Assembly: GCA_964354345.1 (NCBI GenBank)
Contig: CAYGZL010000018.1
Location: 19,996-83,995 of the forward strand
Source of the DNA: CAYGZL01 sp964354345
GTDB taxonomy: Bacteria; Chloroflexota; Anaerolineae; Anaerolineales; UBA4823
DNA length: 64,000 bases
Direction of reading: 5' to 3'
Positions within the stretch are counted from its first letter, which is position 1; each line of letters starts with the position of its first letter. This document shows positions 8,742 to 17,582 of this stretch, in pieces. Below the pieces are notes generated by a model that saw nothing but the letters and a program-made list of their open reading frames with translations, searched no databases and was not told where the DNA came from. Made by a program: the position numbers and the translations under genes.

Positions 8742-10537
8742 AACATAATGACGTTGAAACACGCACCGGAACGGGCCCTGTTCCACAACATTCCTGGCGT
8801 TTTTCATTCTTAGGAGCTATCCTGATCGTTTTACCGATCCTGATTATTCTCCGCATGGTGCTAATCCAAGCCAGTCCAGCTCAGGCTAAGGAATTCATTA
8901 AACAGGGCATTAGTTTCGATGGCGAATATCGTCCAGTGACCCCCGCCCGCGGCCAAATTTATGATCGTTGGGGTCATCTTTTAGCCGGAAATAAGACCTC
9001 GTATGAGGTCGGAATCGATCTCATGGATGTCAAGAATCCTGAAACGATTGCCTATACAGCCCAAATGGTTTTAGGAATGGATTACAACCGCGCGCTTGAG
9101 ATCGCCCGGACATCTCTGGATGATTATATCCATGTGGTCTTACAGGACAATGTAACGGAGGACAAGGTAAATTACTTAATCATCTTGAAGGAACAAATGC
9201 GCCTTCAGTATCGTACCAGCCAGGATCCCAACAAGCCCAGTCTGAGTGGACTCGTATTCCAGGCCCACTTACAGAGGATCTATCCAGAAAACGATCTCGC
9301 TTCCAACTTACTCGGCTTTGTGGGCGGGGACAAACTGGGACGTAATGGTGTTGAAGGGTATAATAATGACCTTTTGGCTGGAAAATTACAATGGATGTTC
9401 TTCCCCAACGACCCGTACATGGCCCTCAATATCCCCAAGCTGCCGGAGGGTGTCAGCCTGGTCTTAACCATCGACCGGGCAATTCAATCCAGCATGGAGG
9501 AGCTCGCCGATCATGCGGTTAAAGAGTATGGCGCAAAGACGGCAACCATCGTTGTTCTGGATCCTCGCACAGGCGAAATATTGGCCCTGGCCACCAACAA
9601 TCGCTTAAATCTCAATGAGTATTGGCGTTATTCCGAGGTATTACCCCAAGACGCCCCCTTCGATCCTGGCGCCACCACTTCGTATGAACCCGGATCGGTT
9701 TACAAAGTTTTCACCATGTCAGCTGCAATCGACCTGGGTGTGGTGACGCCCGAAACTATATTTATTGATCGGGGCGTCATGGAAGTCGGGGGTTACAACA
9801 TCGTTAACTGGAACCGCGGCGCCTGGGGCAAGCAGACCATGTTGGGTTGTATGCAACACTCACTGAACACCTGCCTGGCCTGGGTAGCGACCCAGGTTAA
9901 GGCAACCAACTTTTATCGTTACATGCAAGCCTTTGGAATCGGACACCTGACCGGAGTCAATTTAGCCAATGAGATTACCGGTCGCCTTAAGGTGCCTGGG
10001 GACAAAGACTGGTATGAGATGGATCTGGGCGTCAACGCCTTTGGTCAGGGTGTTTCAGTTACCCCCATCCAGATGGCTTCTGGAGTCTCCGCACTGGCGA
10101 ATGGGGGCAAGATCATGCTGCCCCATATCGTCCGGGCAACCATCTCAGATGGCGTACAGCGAGAAACTGAACTGCGGGTCATCTCGACGCCGATCAAGCC
10201 AGAGACAGCCAAAACGATGACCGAGATGCTGACTAAATCACTTGAGAAGGAATCATCGGTGGCGTTGGTGGATGGTTACCGTGTCGCTGGCAAGACCGGA
10301 ACAGCTGAAATTCCGACCCCCTATGGATACAACTCAAATGCGACGAATGCATCCTTCGTCGGCTGGGGTCCTGTTGCTGATCCCCGTTTCCTGGTTTATG
10401 TCTGGCTAGAGCAACCGACTGCATCGATCTGGGGTTCTGAAGTCGCCGCCCCAGTGTTTAGCGAAGCTGTGAAAAAGTTAGTTGTGCTCATGAATATTCC
10501 GCCGGATGATGTGCGCAACCAACTCCTAGGGCAATAA
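8738..10537 (+). CDS. ftsI: septal transpeptidase, penicillin-binding protein (FtsI/PBP2 family)
   Basis: Cross-links peptidoglycan stem peptides outside the membrane, at the septum by context. The 599 residues comprise a cytoplasmic stub, one transmembrane anchor (about 25-45), a pedestal/dimerisation domain with RGQIYDRWG, and a transpeptidase domain with catalytic SVYK (S320, K323), the SLN motif and KTGT (K519). No PASTA repeats are present. It overlaps the ftsL-like gene by four bases (ATGA), so translation is probably coupled. A variant of the GGAAC palindrome codes for the variable tail before the membrane anchor. The usual next gene, murE, is not here. Confidence 0.93.
   Translation: MKHNDVETRTGTGPVPQHSWRFSFLGAILIVLPILIILRMVLIQASPAQAKEFIKQGISFDGEYRPVTPARGQIYDRWGHLLAGNKTSYEVGIDLMDVKNPETIAYTAQMVLGMDYNRALEIARTSLDDYIHVVLQDNVTEDKVNYLIILKEQMRLQYRTSQDPNKPSLSGLVFQAHLQRIYPENDLASNLLGFVGGDKLGRNGVEGYNNDLLAGKLQWMFFPNDPYMALNIPKLPEGVSLVLTIDRAIQSSMEELADHAVKEYGAKTATIVVLDPRTGEILALATNNRLNLNEYWRYSEVLPQDAPFDPGATTSYEPGSVYKVFTMSAAIDLGVVTPETIFIDRGVMEVGGYNIVNWNRGAWGKQTMLGCMQHSLNTCLAWVATQVKATNFYRYMQAFGIGHLTGVNLANEITGRLKVPGDKDWYEMDLGVNAFGQGVSVTPIQMASGVSALANGGKIMLPHIVRATISDGVQRETELRVISTPIKPETAKTMTEMLTKSLEKESSVALVDGYRVAGKTGTAEIPTPYGYNSNATNASFVGWGPVADPRFLVYVWLEQPTASIWGSEVAAPVFSEAVKKLVVLMNIPPDDVRNQLLGQ
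8768..8784. repeat. variant palindrome GGAAC-N7-GTTCC in ftsI
   Basis: Five-base arms with a 7-base centre (GGGCCCT), coding for the cytoplasmic N-terminal stub. Same arms as the other elements but a longer centre, so membership is less sure. Confidence 0.4.
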
Positions 10538-10569
10538 TTTACCATAAAGGGCATCATGCCATTCGGCCT

Positions 10570-12195
10570 ATGCTAACTTTTAGAGACATATTTGAGGCTT
10601 TGACCAAGTTTTCATCTCTCCGTTTCGAGCAGCGTGAAACGGTCGTTCCGTTGTCAGAGGGTGGTACGAGGAGGAATGGTGGTTTTGAACTTCCACCCCT
10701 CTTCTCCAACTGGATCATCCCCGAAACTGTAGTGGACTCGCGCCTGGCTACCCCGCGTTCGATGTTTGTGGCTCTTAAAGGGGAAAACCAGGATGGACAT
10801 GATTTTGTTGGCGACGCGTTCAAGCACGGGAGTTGCCTAGCTCTGGTGGACAAGGATCTTCCTGATCAATTTACAGTTTTGGATTTATGCCCACCTATTG
10901 ACTATCCCCTGCTCCTTACCCGCTTGGAAAGTTGGATTGGGTATCACTGTATACAACCCAACCTACAAGGTTTGTATACCGAGGAGTCGTTTGGAACGAC
11001 TACTCCTTTGTGCTTGAAAGTTCCGGACAGTCTGGCGGCGCTCCAGCATATAGCAGCTTTTTGGCGAAGTAAATTGGCAGCGCTGCGCGTCATTGGGGTT
11101 ACCGGCAGCGTAGGCAAATCCTCTACGAAGGAATTGATCGCACAGGTATTAGGCCAGCGCTACCGCACATTGAAAACACCCGGCAACCTGAATAATGAAA
11201 TTGGCCTGCCACTTACCCTTTTACAGCTAGACGAGACTTATGAACGCGCCGTTTTGGAGATGGGTTTCTACTATCTCGGGGAAATTGCCCTTTTATGCCA
11301 GTTAGCCCATCCCCATGTAGGCGTGATTACCAATATCGGAACCGTTCATGCTGAGCGAGCCGGTTCTCAAGAAGCCATCGCGCGTGGCAAAGCCGAACTT
11401 GTGGAAGCTTTACCCGCCGCGCCTCAAGGCGTCGCTATTCTCAATCAGGATGACCCCTGGGTGCGTGCAATGGCGGATAAAACCCAGGCGCAGATTTTTT
11501 TCTACGGGACCACCCCGAACGCCGATCTATGGGTCGATCAAGTGGAGAGCTTAGGGTTGGAGGGTATCCGTTTCCGTATGCACTATCACAACGAGGTGCT
11601 TCATCTCACAGTTCCCATAATCGGCCGCCATTCAGCCCTCACTGCTCTCCGGGCAACTGCTGTCGGTCTGGTTGAAAATTTATCCTGGCAAGAGATCATG
11701 GATGGCTTGTGTAAAAATCAGGGTCAGCTCAGGTTGACTACGATGCGCACTCCAGAAGGCGCCCTGGTTTTAGATGATACGTACAATGCCTCACCCGAGT
11801 CAACAATGGCAGCCCTGGATTTACTCGCTGATTTAAATGGGCATAAGATCGCTGTGCTGGGTGATATGCGTGAGTTGGGTCCTTACGAACGGCAAGGTCA
11901 CGAAATGGTTGGAGAACGGGTGGCCGAGATAGCAGACGAATTAATCACCGTTGGACCATTAGGCAAGATAATCGGTACGACTGCCCACCAATCGGGTCTC
12001 CCCAGCCAACAGATCACCATTGCCCAAGACAGCTCTCAGGCCATCGCCTATCTAAAGCCAAGGCTCAAAGAGAACGATGTGATTCTGGTAAAAGGTTCGC
12101 GTGCCATGCAAATGGATGTGATTATTTCAGGACTGCTGGAGACAGATTCTCGAACTATAGTTCCACAGACCATCACAGGACGGGAGGCAGGATAA
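10570..12195 (+). CDS. murF: UDP-MurNAc-tripeptide--D-Ala-D-Ala ligase
   Basis: Adds D-Ala-D-Ala to the UDP-MurNAc-tripeptide, the last cytoplasmic step of the stem peptide. The 541 residues contain DSRLATPRSMFVAL, the ATP-binding GVTGSVGKSSTKEL, NLNNEIGLPLTLL, EMGFYYLGEI, NQDDPWV and the DDTYNASPESTMAAL motif. The protein is longer than most MurF (about 450-480). Extra residues lie near 22-38 and about 110-145, between the N-terminal domain and LKVPDSLAALQ, and both inserts contain a GGAAC-type palindrome (10636, 10993). The stop overlaps the mraY start (TAATG). Confidence 0.94.
   Translation: MLTFRDIFEALTKFSSLRFEQRETVVPLSEGGTRRNGGFELPPLFSNWIIPETVVDSRLATPRSMFVALKGENQDGHDFVGDAFKHGSCLALVDKDLPDQFTVLDLCPPIDYPLLLTRLESWIGYHCIQPNLQGLYTEESFGTTTPLCLKVPDSLAALQHIAAFWRSKLAALRVIGVTGSVGKSSTKELIAQVLGQRYRTLKTPGNLNNEIGLPLTLLQLDETYERAVLEMGFYYLGEIALLCQLAHPHVGVITNIGTVHAERAGSQEAIARGKAELVEALPAAPQGVAILNQDDPWVRAMADKTQAQIFFYGTTPNADLWVDQVESLGLEGIRFRMHYHNEVLHLTVPIIGRHSALTALRATAVGLVENLSWQEIMDGLCKNQGQLRLTTMRTPEGALVLDDTYNASPESTMAALDLLADLNGHKIAVLGDMRELGPYERQGHEMVGERVAEIADELITVGPLGKIIGTTAHQSGLPSQQITIAQDSSQAIAYLKPRLKENDVILVKGSRAMQMDVIISGLLETDSRTIVPQTITGREAG
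10636..10650. repeat. GAAAC-GGTC-GTTCC element in murF
   Basis: Arms pair at 4 of 5 positions around a 4-base centre. Codes for E-T-V-V-P in an insert of the MurF N-terminal domain. Confidence 0.4.
10983..11006. repeat. GGAAC-GACT-ACTCC element in murF
   Basis: The right arm of the GGAAC element is poor, but AGTCGTT (10985-10991) and AACGACT (10995-11001) pair perfectly around TGG. Codes for G-T-T-T-P inside a MurF insert. Confidence 0.35.
12151..12164. repeat. CGAAC-TATA-GTTCC element in murF
   Basis: GAACTATAGTTC is a perfect 12-base palindrome. It codes for R-T-I-V-P in the dispensable-looking C-terminal tail of MurF. Confidence 0.5.
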
Positions 12196-13184
12196 TGCAA
12201 ACTACCCTGGTGATGGGGTTGGCTGCATTAAGCTTTATGCTGACGGTTATCTGGGGACCGCCATTATTGCGCGTGTTACGACATTTCAAGATCGGTAAAG
12301 CAATCCGGGCAGAAGGCCCTGAACGTCATTTCAGTAAAATGGGGACGCCAACGATGGGCGGGATTTTGTTTATCCTACCAGTCGTTTTGATCACAACTTT
12401 ACTCAATGCGGTGTCCTTGATGGGCATTACAGTACTCGGGCGCTCCGTGATCATACCCATGGTGGTTATGTTAGCTTTTGCTGTATTAGGCGGTATCGAT
12501 GATTGGATCGGATTAAAAGGTCGCAAGAGCACCTCCGGGCTGCGCGCTCGCACAAAGTTCCTTCTTCAGGTGTTGTTGGCATTGCTCATCAGTTGGACTT
12601 TGTGGTATCTGCTTGAAGTTCCCCAACTCTATCTCCCGGGCGTGAAAGGTGAGATAAACCTGGGCATCTGGTATGTCCCAATTGCCGCCTTCGTCATCGT
12701 CGCCTTATCCAATGCAGTTAATTTAACTGATGGCCTGGACGGACTGGCTGGATTGATCACCTCTACCGCTTTTGTGGCGTATGGCGGTGTGGCATTGCTC
12801 CAAGGGCAGGTGTTTATCGCCCGGTTTTGCTTCACATTGGTCGGCGCAATTTTTGGTTTTCTATGGTTCAATGTCCATCCCGCTCAGCTTTTTATGGGCG
12901 ATACTGGATCACTGTCATTGGGAGCTACCCTCGCGGTTGTCGCACTGATGACCGGGCAATGGATCCTTTTTCCCATCATAGCGATTATTCCAGTCAGTAT
13001 CACCATGAGTGATGTTTTACAAATCGCTTACTTTAAACTAACCCACGGTAAACGGCTGTTTAAAATGGCGCCTCTGCACCACCATTTTGAGCTATCAGGC
13101 TGGAGCGAGACACAGATTGTGCAGCGTTTTTGGTTGATTGGATTACTGTGTGCCATGATCGGCGTGGCTTTGACGCTGGTATGA
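12195..13184 (+). CDS. mraY: phospho-MurNAc-pentapeptide transferase
   Basis: Integral membrane enzyme that joins phospho-MurNAc-pentapeptide to undecaprenyl phosphate, giving lipid I. The 329 residues hold about ten hydrophobic helices and the family motifs KMGTPTMGGI, DDWIGL, the catalytic NLTDGLDGLAG, FMGDTGSLSLG and the HHHFE histidine motif in APLHHHFELSGW. Start overlaps the murF stop by one base, and its own stop overlaps the murD start (ATGA). Length and motifs are normal. Confidence 0.96.
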   Translation: MQTTLVMGLAALSFMLTVIWGPPLLRVLRHFKIGKAIRAEGPERHFSKMGTPTMGGILFILPVVLITTLLNAVSLMGITVLGRSVIIPMVVMLAFAVLGGIDDWIGLKGRKSTSGLRARTKFLLQVLLALLISWTLWYLLEVPQLYLPGVKGEINLGIWYVPIAAFVIVALSNAVNLTDGLDGLAGLITSTAFVAYGGVALLQGQVFIARFCFTLVGAIFGFLWFNVHPAQLFMGDTGSLSLGATLAVVALMTGQWILFPIIAIIPVSITMSDVLQIAYFKLTHGKRLFKMAPLHHHFELSGWSETQIVQRFWLIGLLCAMIGVALTLV

Positions 13185-14686
13185 CAATGCCTACTATTCA
13201 AAACTGGTTCGGTTTGAAAGTGGTTATCCTGGGTGCCGCCCGGCAAGGAATTGCCCTGGCGCGCTATCTGGCGATGCGTGGCGCCCAGGTCATCATAAAC
13301 GACCGTCGAACCATGACTGAACTATCTTCGGGGGGCGCGATTAATCCCCAGCACGCCCTGACGGATTTGCTCGAACCCGGAAAAACCGCCTTTCCACTTA
13401 CCTTTTTCTTTGGAGATCACCCCTTCAGTCTACTGGATGGTGCAGACCTGCTCTGCCTGTCTGGAGGAGTTGCTACCTCACTGCCAATTGTGATCGAAGC
13501 TCAACAGCGTGGCATTCCATTATCTAATGACTCGCAAATATTTTTCGAGGCAGCAGCCTGTAAAACCGTTGGCATTACCGGTTCAGCAGGAAAAACGACT
13601 ACTACCACTCTGGTAGGCCGAATGGCTGAAGCAGCCGTGCAAAATGGATGTTACCCGGTTCGGGCCGAGCGAAGTGGCGGTGGAGTAAATAGGGCCGTAA
13701 AGGTATGGGTTGGCGGTAACATCGGCACGCCTTTGATCAACTTCGTTGATGAAATGAGTCCGGATGATCTAGCCATATTGGAACTCTCTAGCTTCCAACT
13801 AGAGATCATGACCCGCTCGCCTCAGGTGGCGGCAGTACTCAATATTACACCCAATCACTTCGATCGTCACCTGACTATGGCAGCCTATCAGGCTGCTAAA
13901 GCTCATATCTTAAAATTCCAATCCCCGGCAGATATAGCTATTGTTGGTCGAGAGGATGCGGGCGCCTGGGCGTTAGCGAATGAAGTTCGAGGCAGGTTGT
14001 GGTCCTTCGGCTTAGGCGAGGTACCGGTTGACCAGACGGGAACCTGCTTCCACAACAAAGCGATTTATTTATATCATCCCGAAATAAGAGACGGATCTCG
14101 TCATGAATTTATCCTGCCCCGAGACGAAATTCTACTGCGGGGAGAACACAACCTGCTAAATGTATTAGCAGCCTGCGCGATTGCCGCTGCAATTGGGCTG
14201 CCGGTCTTCGCGATGCGCCAGGGCATCCAGGGGTTCCATGGGGTTGCCCATCGTTTGGAATTTATAAGATCCTGGCATGGCGCTGATTGGTACAACGACT
14301 CGATCGCAACCGCGCCAGAACGAAGCATGGCAGCCATTCACTCTTTCGACGAACCATTGGTGTTACTGGCTGGTGGAAGAGATAAAAACCTGCCATGGGA
14401 CGAGTTTGCCCGTCTGGTTTTGCGCCGGGTTGATCATCTGATCGTGTTTGGCGAGGCGGCTGACAAGATAGAATCCGCCATCCATGATGCTGCTAATGAC
14501 AGAACGGCCGTTCCACTCACGATTACGAAATGCTTGCGATTAATGGATGCAGTGAAGACTGCGGCTGAACTGGCTAAACCTGGCCAGGTTGTTTTGTTCT
14601 CTCCGGGTGGAACCAGTTTTGATGAATTTCGGGATTTTGAGGAGCGTGGAGAATGTTACACCCAGTGGGTGACCGAACTAAGATAG
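13181..14686 (+). CDS. murD: UDP-MurNAc-L-alanine--D-glutamate ligase
   Basis: Adds D-Glu to UDP-MurNAc-L-Ala in the cytoplasm. Starting at the ATG that overlaps the mraY stop gives 501 residues. An N-terminal UDP-binding Rossmann segment (VVILGAARQGIALARYL) is followed by the ATP loop GITGSAGKTTTTTL, VWVGGNIGTPL, ELSSFQLE and NITPNHFDRH, then the C-terminal domain with YNDSIATAPE and LLAGGRDKNLPW. About 25 extra residues (PVRAERSGGGVNRAVK) lie between the ATP loop helix and VWVGGNIG. A GGAAC-type palindrome codes for part of the C-terminal domain (14501). The reading frame is open upstream to 13130 inside mraY; I reject that longer start. Confidence 0.94.
   Translation: MTMPTIQNWFGLKVVILGAARQGIALARYLAMRGAQVIINDRRTMTELSSGGAINPQHALTDLLEPGKTAFPLTFFFGDHPFSLLDGADLLCLSGGVATSLPIVIEAQQRGIPLSNDSQIFFEAAACKTVGITGSAGKTTTTTLVGRMAEAAVQNGCYPVRAERSGGGVNRAVKVWVGGNIGTPLINFVDEMSPDDLAILELSSFQLEIMTRSPQVAAVLNITPNHFDRHLTMAAYQAAKAHILKFQSPADIAIVGREDAGAWALANEVRGRLWSFGLGEVPVDQTGTCFHNKAIYLYHPEIRDGSRHEFILPRDEILLRGEHNLLNVLAACAIAAAIGLPVFAMRQGIQGFHGVAHRLEFIRSWHGADWYNDSIATAPERSMAAIHSFDEPLVLLAGGRDKNLPWDEFARLVLRRVDHLIVFGEAADKIESAIHDAANDRTAVPLTITKCLRLMDAVKTAAELAKPGQVVLFSPGGTSFDEFRDFEERGECYTQWVTELR
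14501..14514. repeat. AGAAC-GGCC-GTTCC element in murD
   Basis: GAACGGCCGTTC is a perfect palindrome. Codes for R-T-A-V-P in a variable loop of the MurD C-terminal domain. Confidence 0.5.
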
Positions 14687-15921
14687 ACGGACCTGTGGAA
14701 CGACGGAATGATTGGCGAAGTGCCCCACCCCAGGTGCGTTCTATTCAGTTGGGTATCGACGTACCTTTGCTTCTGATCATTGCTACCCTGCTGATCATCG
14801 GTCTGGTCATGGTGTACTCAGCCAGTTATAACATATCCAATTTAGTATATGATAATCCAAACCGAATCTTCACCCGCCAGGTAATCTGGATGGTCTTAGG
14901 ATTATGCATTTGTATTGGAATGATCTGGTTGGACTACCATTACTGGCGCCGGTGGGCGTTATGGGCCATGGTGGGTACCATAGTCGCACTGATGGGTGTG
15001 TTATTCCTCAATAATATAGTCAATGGAGCCGTACGCACGCTATGGGGGGGATCTATCCAACCGTCTGAAGCGGCCAAGTTGATGATTATTATTTACCTGT
15101 CTGTATGGTTGTTCGCAAAAAAAGATCAGATCACGGATGTGAATTTTGGGTTGATCCCGATGGCCGCTATGCTGGGTGCGTTAGGAGGTTTGATTTTCCT
15201 ACAACCGGATATCTCGGCTGTCATAACCATTATGGTCCTGGGAGGCATAATGTTCTTCCTGGCAGGCGGTGACTTGCGCCAGATATTAATCCTGGTTCTG
15301 GTCGCCCTGGTGGTCGGCGCGATCATTGTGCGGATCAATCCAACCGGTTTAGAGCGCGTGAACGAATATTTCGACGGATTGAAAGACCCAACAAAAGCTT
15401 CCTACCATGTCCGGCGTGCAATTGAATCTTTTGTGCGCGGCGGCTGGATCGGCGTAGGTATTGGAAACGGCAAGACTAAACTTACGGGGTTACCTGTACC
15501 TCAGACAGATAGTATCTTTGCTGTGATTGGGGAAGAAACAGGTGCATTGGGCGCCGTTTCAGTCATCAGCCTCTATGGGCTGTTGCTTTGGCGGGGCTTA
15601 ACCATCTCACGCCGTGCGCCTGACATGATGGGCAAGCTGTTAGCGGCCGGCCTTTCTATCTGGATTTGTATGGAAGCTTTTGTCAATATGGCAGTCATGT
15701 TAAACTTGCTTCCCTTTGCAGGGAATGCTTTACCATTCATCAGTAGTGGAGGTTCAAGCCTGGTTGTGACCTTAGCTGGAATAGGGATTTTGTTAAACAT
15801 CTCACGACGTGGAGTTCAAGAAGAAGATGCCAGAGTCTACGGTGCGGTTGTTGATCTGCGCAGGAGGGACGGGCGGCGGCGTGTATCCAGCCCTCGCCGT
15901 TCTTCAGACCATGCAGAGTAA
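14653..15921 (+). CDS. ftsW: SEDS-family peptidoglycan glycosyltransferase FtsW
   Basis: Polymerises lipid II into glycan strands at the septum together with the FtsI-type transpeptidase. The 422 residues have about ten membrane helices and the SEDS signatures VMVYSAS, QPSEAAKLMIIIYL, LQPDISAVI, TKLTGLPVPQTDSIFAVIGEETG and PFISSGGSSLV. The start overlaps the murD end by 34 bases and is preceded by GAGGAG with good spacing. The last about 30 codons are Arg-rich and run out of frame through the murG start; this tail is not part of the conserved fold. Confidence 0.94.
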   Translation: MLHPVGDRTKIDGPVERRNDWRSAPPQVRSIQLGIDVPLLLIIATLLIIGLVMVYSASYNISNLVYDNPNRIFTRQVIWMVLGLCICIGMIWLDYHYWRRWALWAMVGTIVALMGVLFLNNIVNGAVRTLWGGSIQPSEAAKLMIIIYLSVWLFAKKDQITDVNFGLIPMAAMLGALGGLIFLQPDISAVITIMVLGGIMFFLAGGDLRQILILVLVALVVGAIIVRINPTGLERVNEYFDGLKDPTKASYHVRRAIESFVRGGWIGVGIGNGKTKLTGLPVPQTDSIFAVIGEETGALGAVSVISLYGLLLWRGLTISRRAPDMMGKLLAAGLSIWICMEAFVNMAVMLNLLPFAGNALPFISSGGSSLVVTLAGIGILLNISRRGVQEEDARVYGAVVDLRRRDGRRRVSSPRRSSDHAE

Positions 15922-17005
15922 AAGCGGCTTTCCCAAATTGATAGTTACATGGGTTGGCAGCCTGGGCGGTATGGAAAAAGCCCTGATTCAACGCGCCGGA
16001 GTCAGCTACCAGGAAATACCAGGGGCTGGCGTCCATGGTGTTGGCTGGTTTGCTTTACCTGGGAACTTAGTTCAACTTGTGCGAGGTTATTGGCGAGCAC
16101 GCCAGGTGTTACGAGATTTTCAACCGGATGTGCTGTTCTTTACTGGTGGATATGTAGCGGTGCCGATGGCGGTCGCTGGAAGACATATACCTTCAGTGCT
16201 TTTTGTTCCGGATGTTGAGCCAGGTCTGGCTTTGAAACAATTAGCCCGCTACGCGAAATGCATTGCGATTTCAGTTGAGGATACGCGTCAATTCTTTAAG
16301 CCGTCCCTGGCAAATAATATCAAGGTTATCGATACAGGTTACCCCACACGACCCGACCTACAAATCTGGGAACCTGAGGCTGCCAGGCAAGCCCTTCAAT
16401 TACGCGCCGATTTACCAGTTCTGTTAGTTTTCGGTGGCAGTAAAGGAGCGCGCTCAATCAATAATGCCCTATTCGCCGCTCTACCCGAACTCCTTCAAGA
16501 AATGCAGGTTATACATATCACGGGACAGTTGGATTGGCCGGCCGTTGAAACCATCCGCTCGCGATTGGATGAACACCAGATTGAACGTTACCATGCTTAC
16601 CCCTACCTGCATGATGAGATGGGCGCAGCTTTGCGCCTTGCCGATCTGGTGGTTGCGCGTGCTGGCGCCTCCACATTGGGCGAATTTCCCTTGTTCGGCC
16701 TGCCAGCAATATTAGTGCCTTATCCCTATGCCTGGCAATACCAGAAGGTGAACGCTCAATATCTGGCAGATCGCCAGGCAGCAATCGTCATTACCGATGA
16801 AGATTTACCTGCTCAACTTCTCCCCACAGTACGTAAGTTGATGCAGGATACCGAAAAAAGAGCTGCCCTACAACAAGCCATGCGTTCCCTGGCTCGCCCA
16901 ACAGCAGCCAACACGATTGCCAGCTTACTCCTCCAACTGGCCATGTCCGATCCACGGCGGAAGCGCAGTCCCGAACGTAGGTCGGCGACCCAGGAAAGGA
17001 CTTAA
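15827..17005 (+). CDS. murG: UDP-GlcNAc--lipid I GlcNAc transferase
   Basis: Adds GlcNAc to lipid I on the inner membrane face, making lipid II. The 392 residues form a GT-B protein: LICAGGTGGGVYPALAVL at the N-terminus, FTGGYVAVPMAVAG, LVFGGSKGARSIN, and the UDP-GlcNAc site VVARAGASTLGEFPLFGLPAILVPYP. The usual GGTGGH loop has Gly in place of His. ATG 15827 puts the loop at the normal place; GTG 15809 is an alternative. Either way the gene overlaps ftsW out of frame by about 95-113 bases, unusually long. Confidence 0.94.
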   Translation: MPESTVRLLICAGGTGGGVYPALAVLQTMQSKSGFPKLIVTWVGSLGGMEKALIQRAGVSYQEIPGAGVHGVGWFALPGNLVQLVRGYWRARQVLRDFQPDVLFFTGGYVAVPMAVAGRHIPSVLFVPDVEPGLALKQLARYAKCIAISVEDTRQFFKPSLANNIKVIDTGYPTRPDLQIWEPEAARQALQLRADLPVLLVFGGSKGARSINNALFAALPELLQEMQVIHITGQLDWPAVETIRSRLDEHQIERYHAYPYLHDEMGAALRLADLVVARAGASTLGEFPLFGLPAILVPYPYAWQYQKVNAQYLADRQAAIVITDEDLPAQLLPTVRKLMQDTEKRAALQQAMRSLARPTAANTIASLLLQLAMSDPRRKRSPERRSATQERT

Positions 17006-17008
17006 TTT

Positions 17009-17548
17009 ATGGTCAGCCTGTTAGTCGTCTTTTTTATGTTCGTGGTCCTCTTCGGCATCATTGGCGGCATCCGGGGCTGGGCCAAGGAGTTGCTGGTTAT
17101 ATTCAGTGTGATGGTAGCTCTGGCCTTTATCTCGGTGATTGAGAACCTGGTGCCCACATTGGGCAAGTTAATTAAAAGTAATCCAGGTACCCAGTTCTAC
17201 TTGCGCATTGGGATTGTGATCATCCTGGCGTTCTTCGGTTACCAGACCCCAAAATTATCTCGCCTCGCCCGGGCTGCTGAGCGACGCGAGGCGATCCCCG
17301 AAATGTTACTGGGTGTCGTATTTGGATTTCTGAGTGGTTACTTCATCATAGGTTCACTTTGGTATTTCATGCACCAGGCTGATTATCCCTTTGCACCCTT
17401 TATCACCAGACCGAAAGAAACCGAAACCATGGGAAAAGAGGCGCTCTGGTGGTTGGGAACCTTTGCACCGGTCTGGTTTAACAACCCAACCAACGCTTTT
17501 ATCTCTGTAGTTATTTCATTGATCTTTGTTATCGTCGTCTTCCTCTAG
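17009..17548 (+). CDS. CvpA-like integral membrane protein
   Basis: Function not known. The 179 residues contain about four hydrophobic helices (roughly 4-26, 30-47, 65-83, 105-125) and a C-terminal hydrophobic helix. The opening GIIGGIRGWAKELLVIFSV, with Gly and Arg in the first loop, resembles the CvpA (colicin V production) family, but the match is by style only. It sits four bases after murG and about 35 bases before murC in the same operon, so it is expressed with the lipid II enzymes. Its hydrophobic C-terminus ends abruptly at VIVVFL. Confidence 0.6.
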   Translation: MVSLLVVFFMFVVLFGIIGGIRGWAKELLVIFSVMVALAFISVIENLVPTLGKLIKSNPGTQFYLRIGIVIILAFFGYQTPKLSRLARAAERREAIPEMLLGVVFGFLSGYFIIGSLWYFMHQADYPFAPFITRPKETETMGKEALWWLGTFAPVWFNNPTNAFISVVISLIFVIVVFL

Positions 17549-17582
17549 GATCAGACATAAGGAACGGCAGCTAGAAATATTG

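Noticed and set aside
10292..10315. GGAAC...ATTCC in ftsI as another palindromic element
   Set aside because: It codes for the essential KTGT motif, so it reflects protein conservation, not a repeat.
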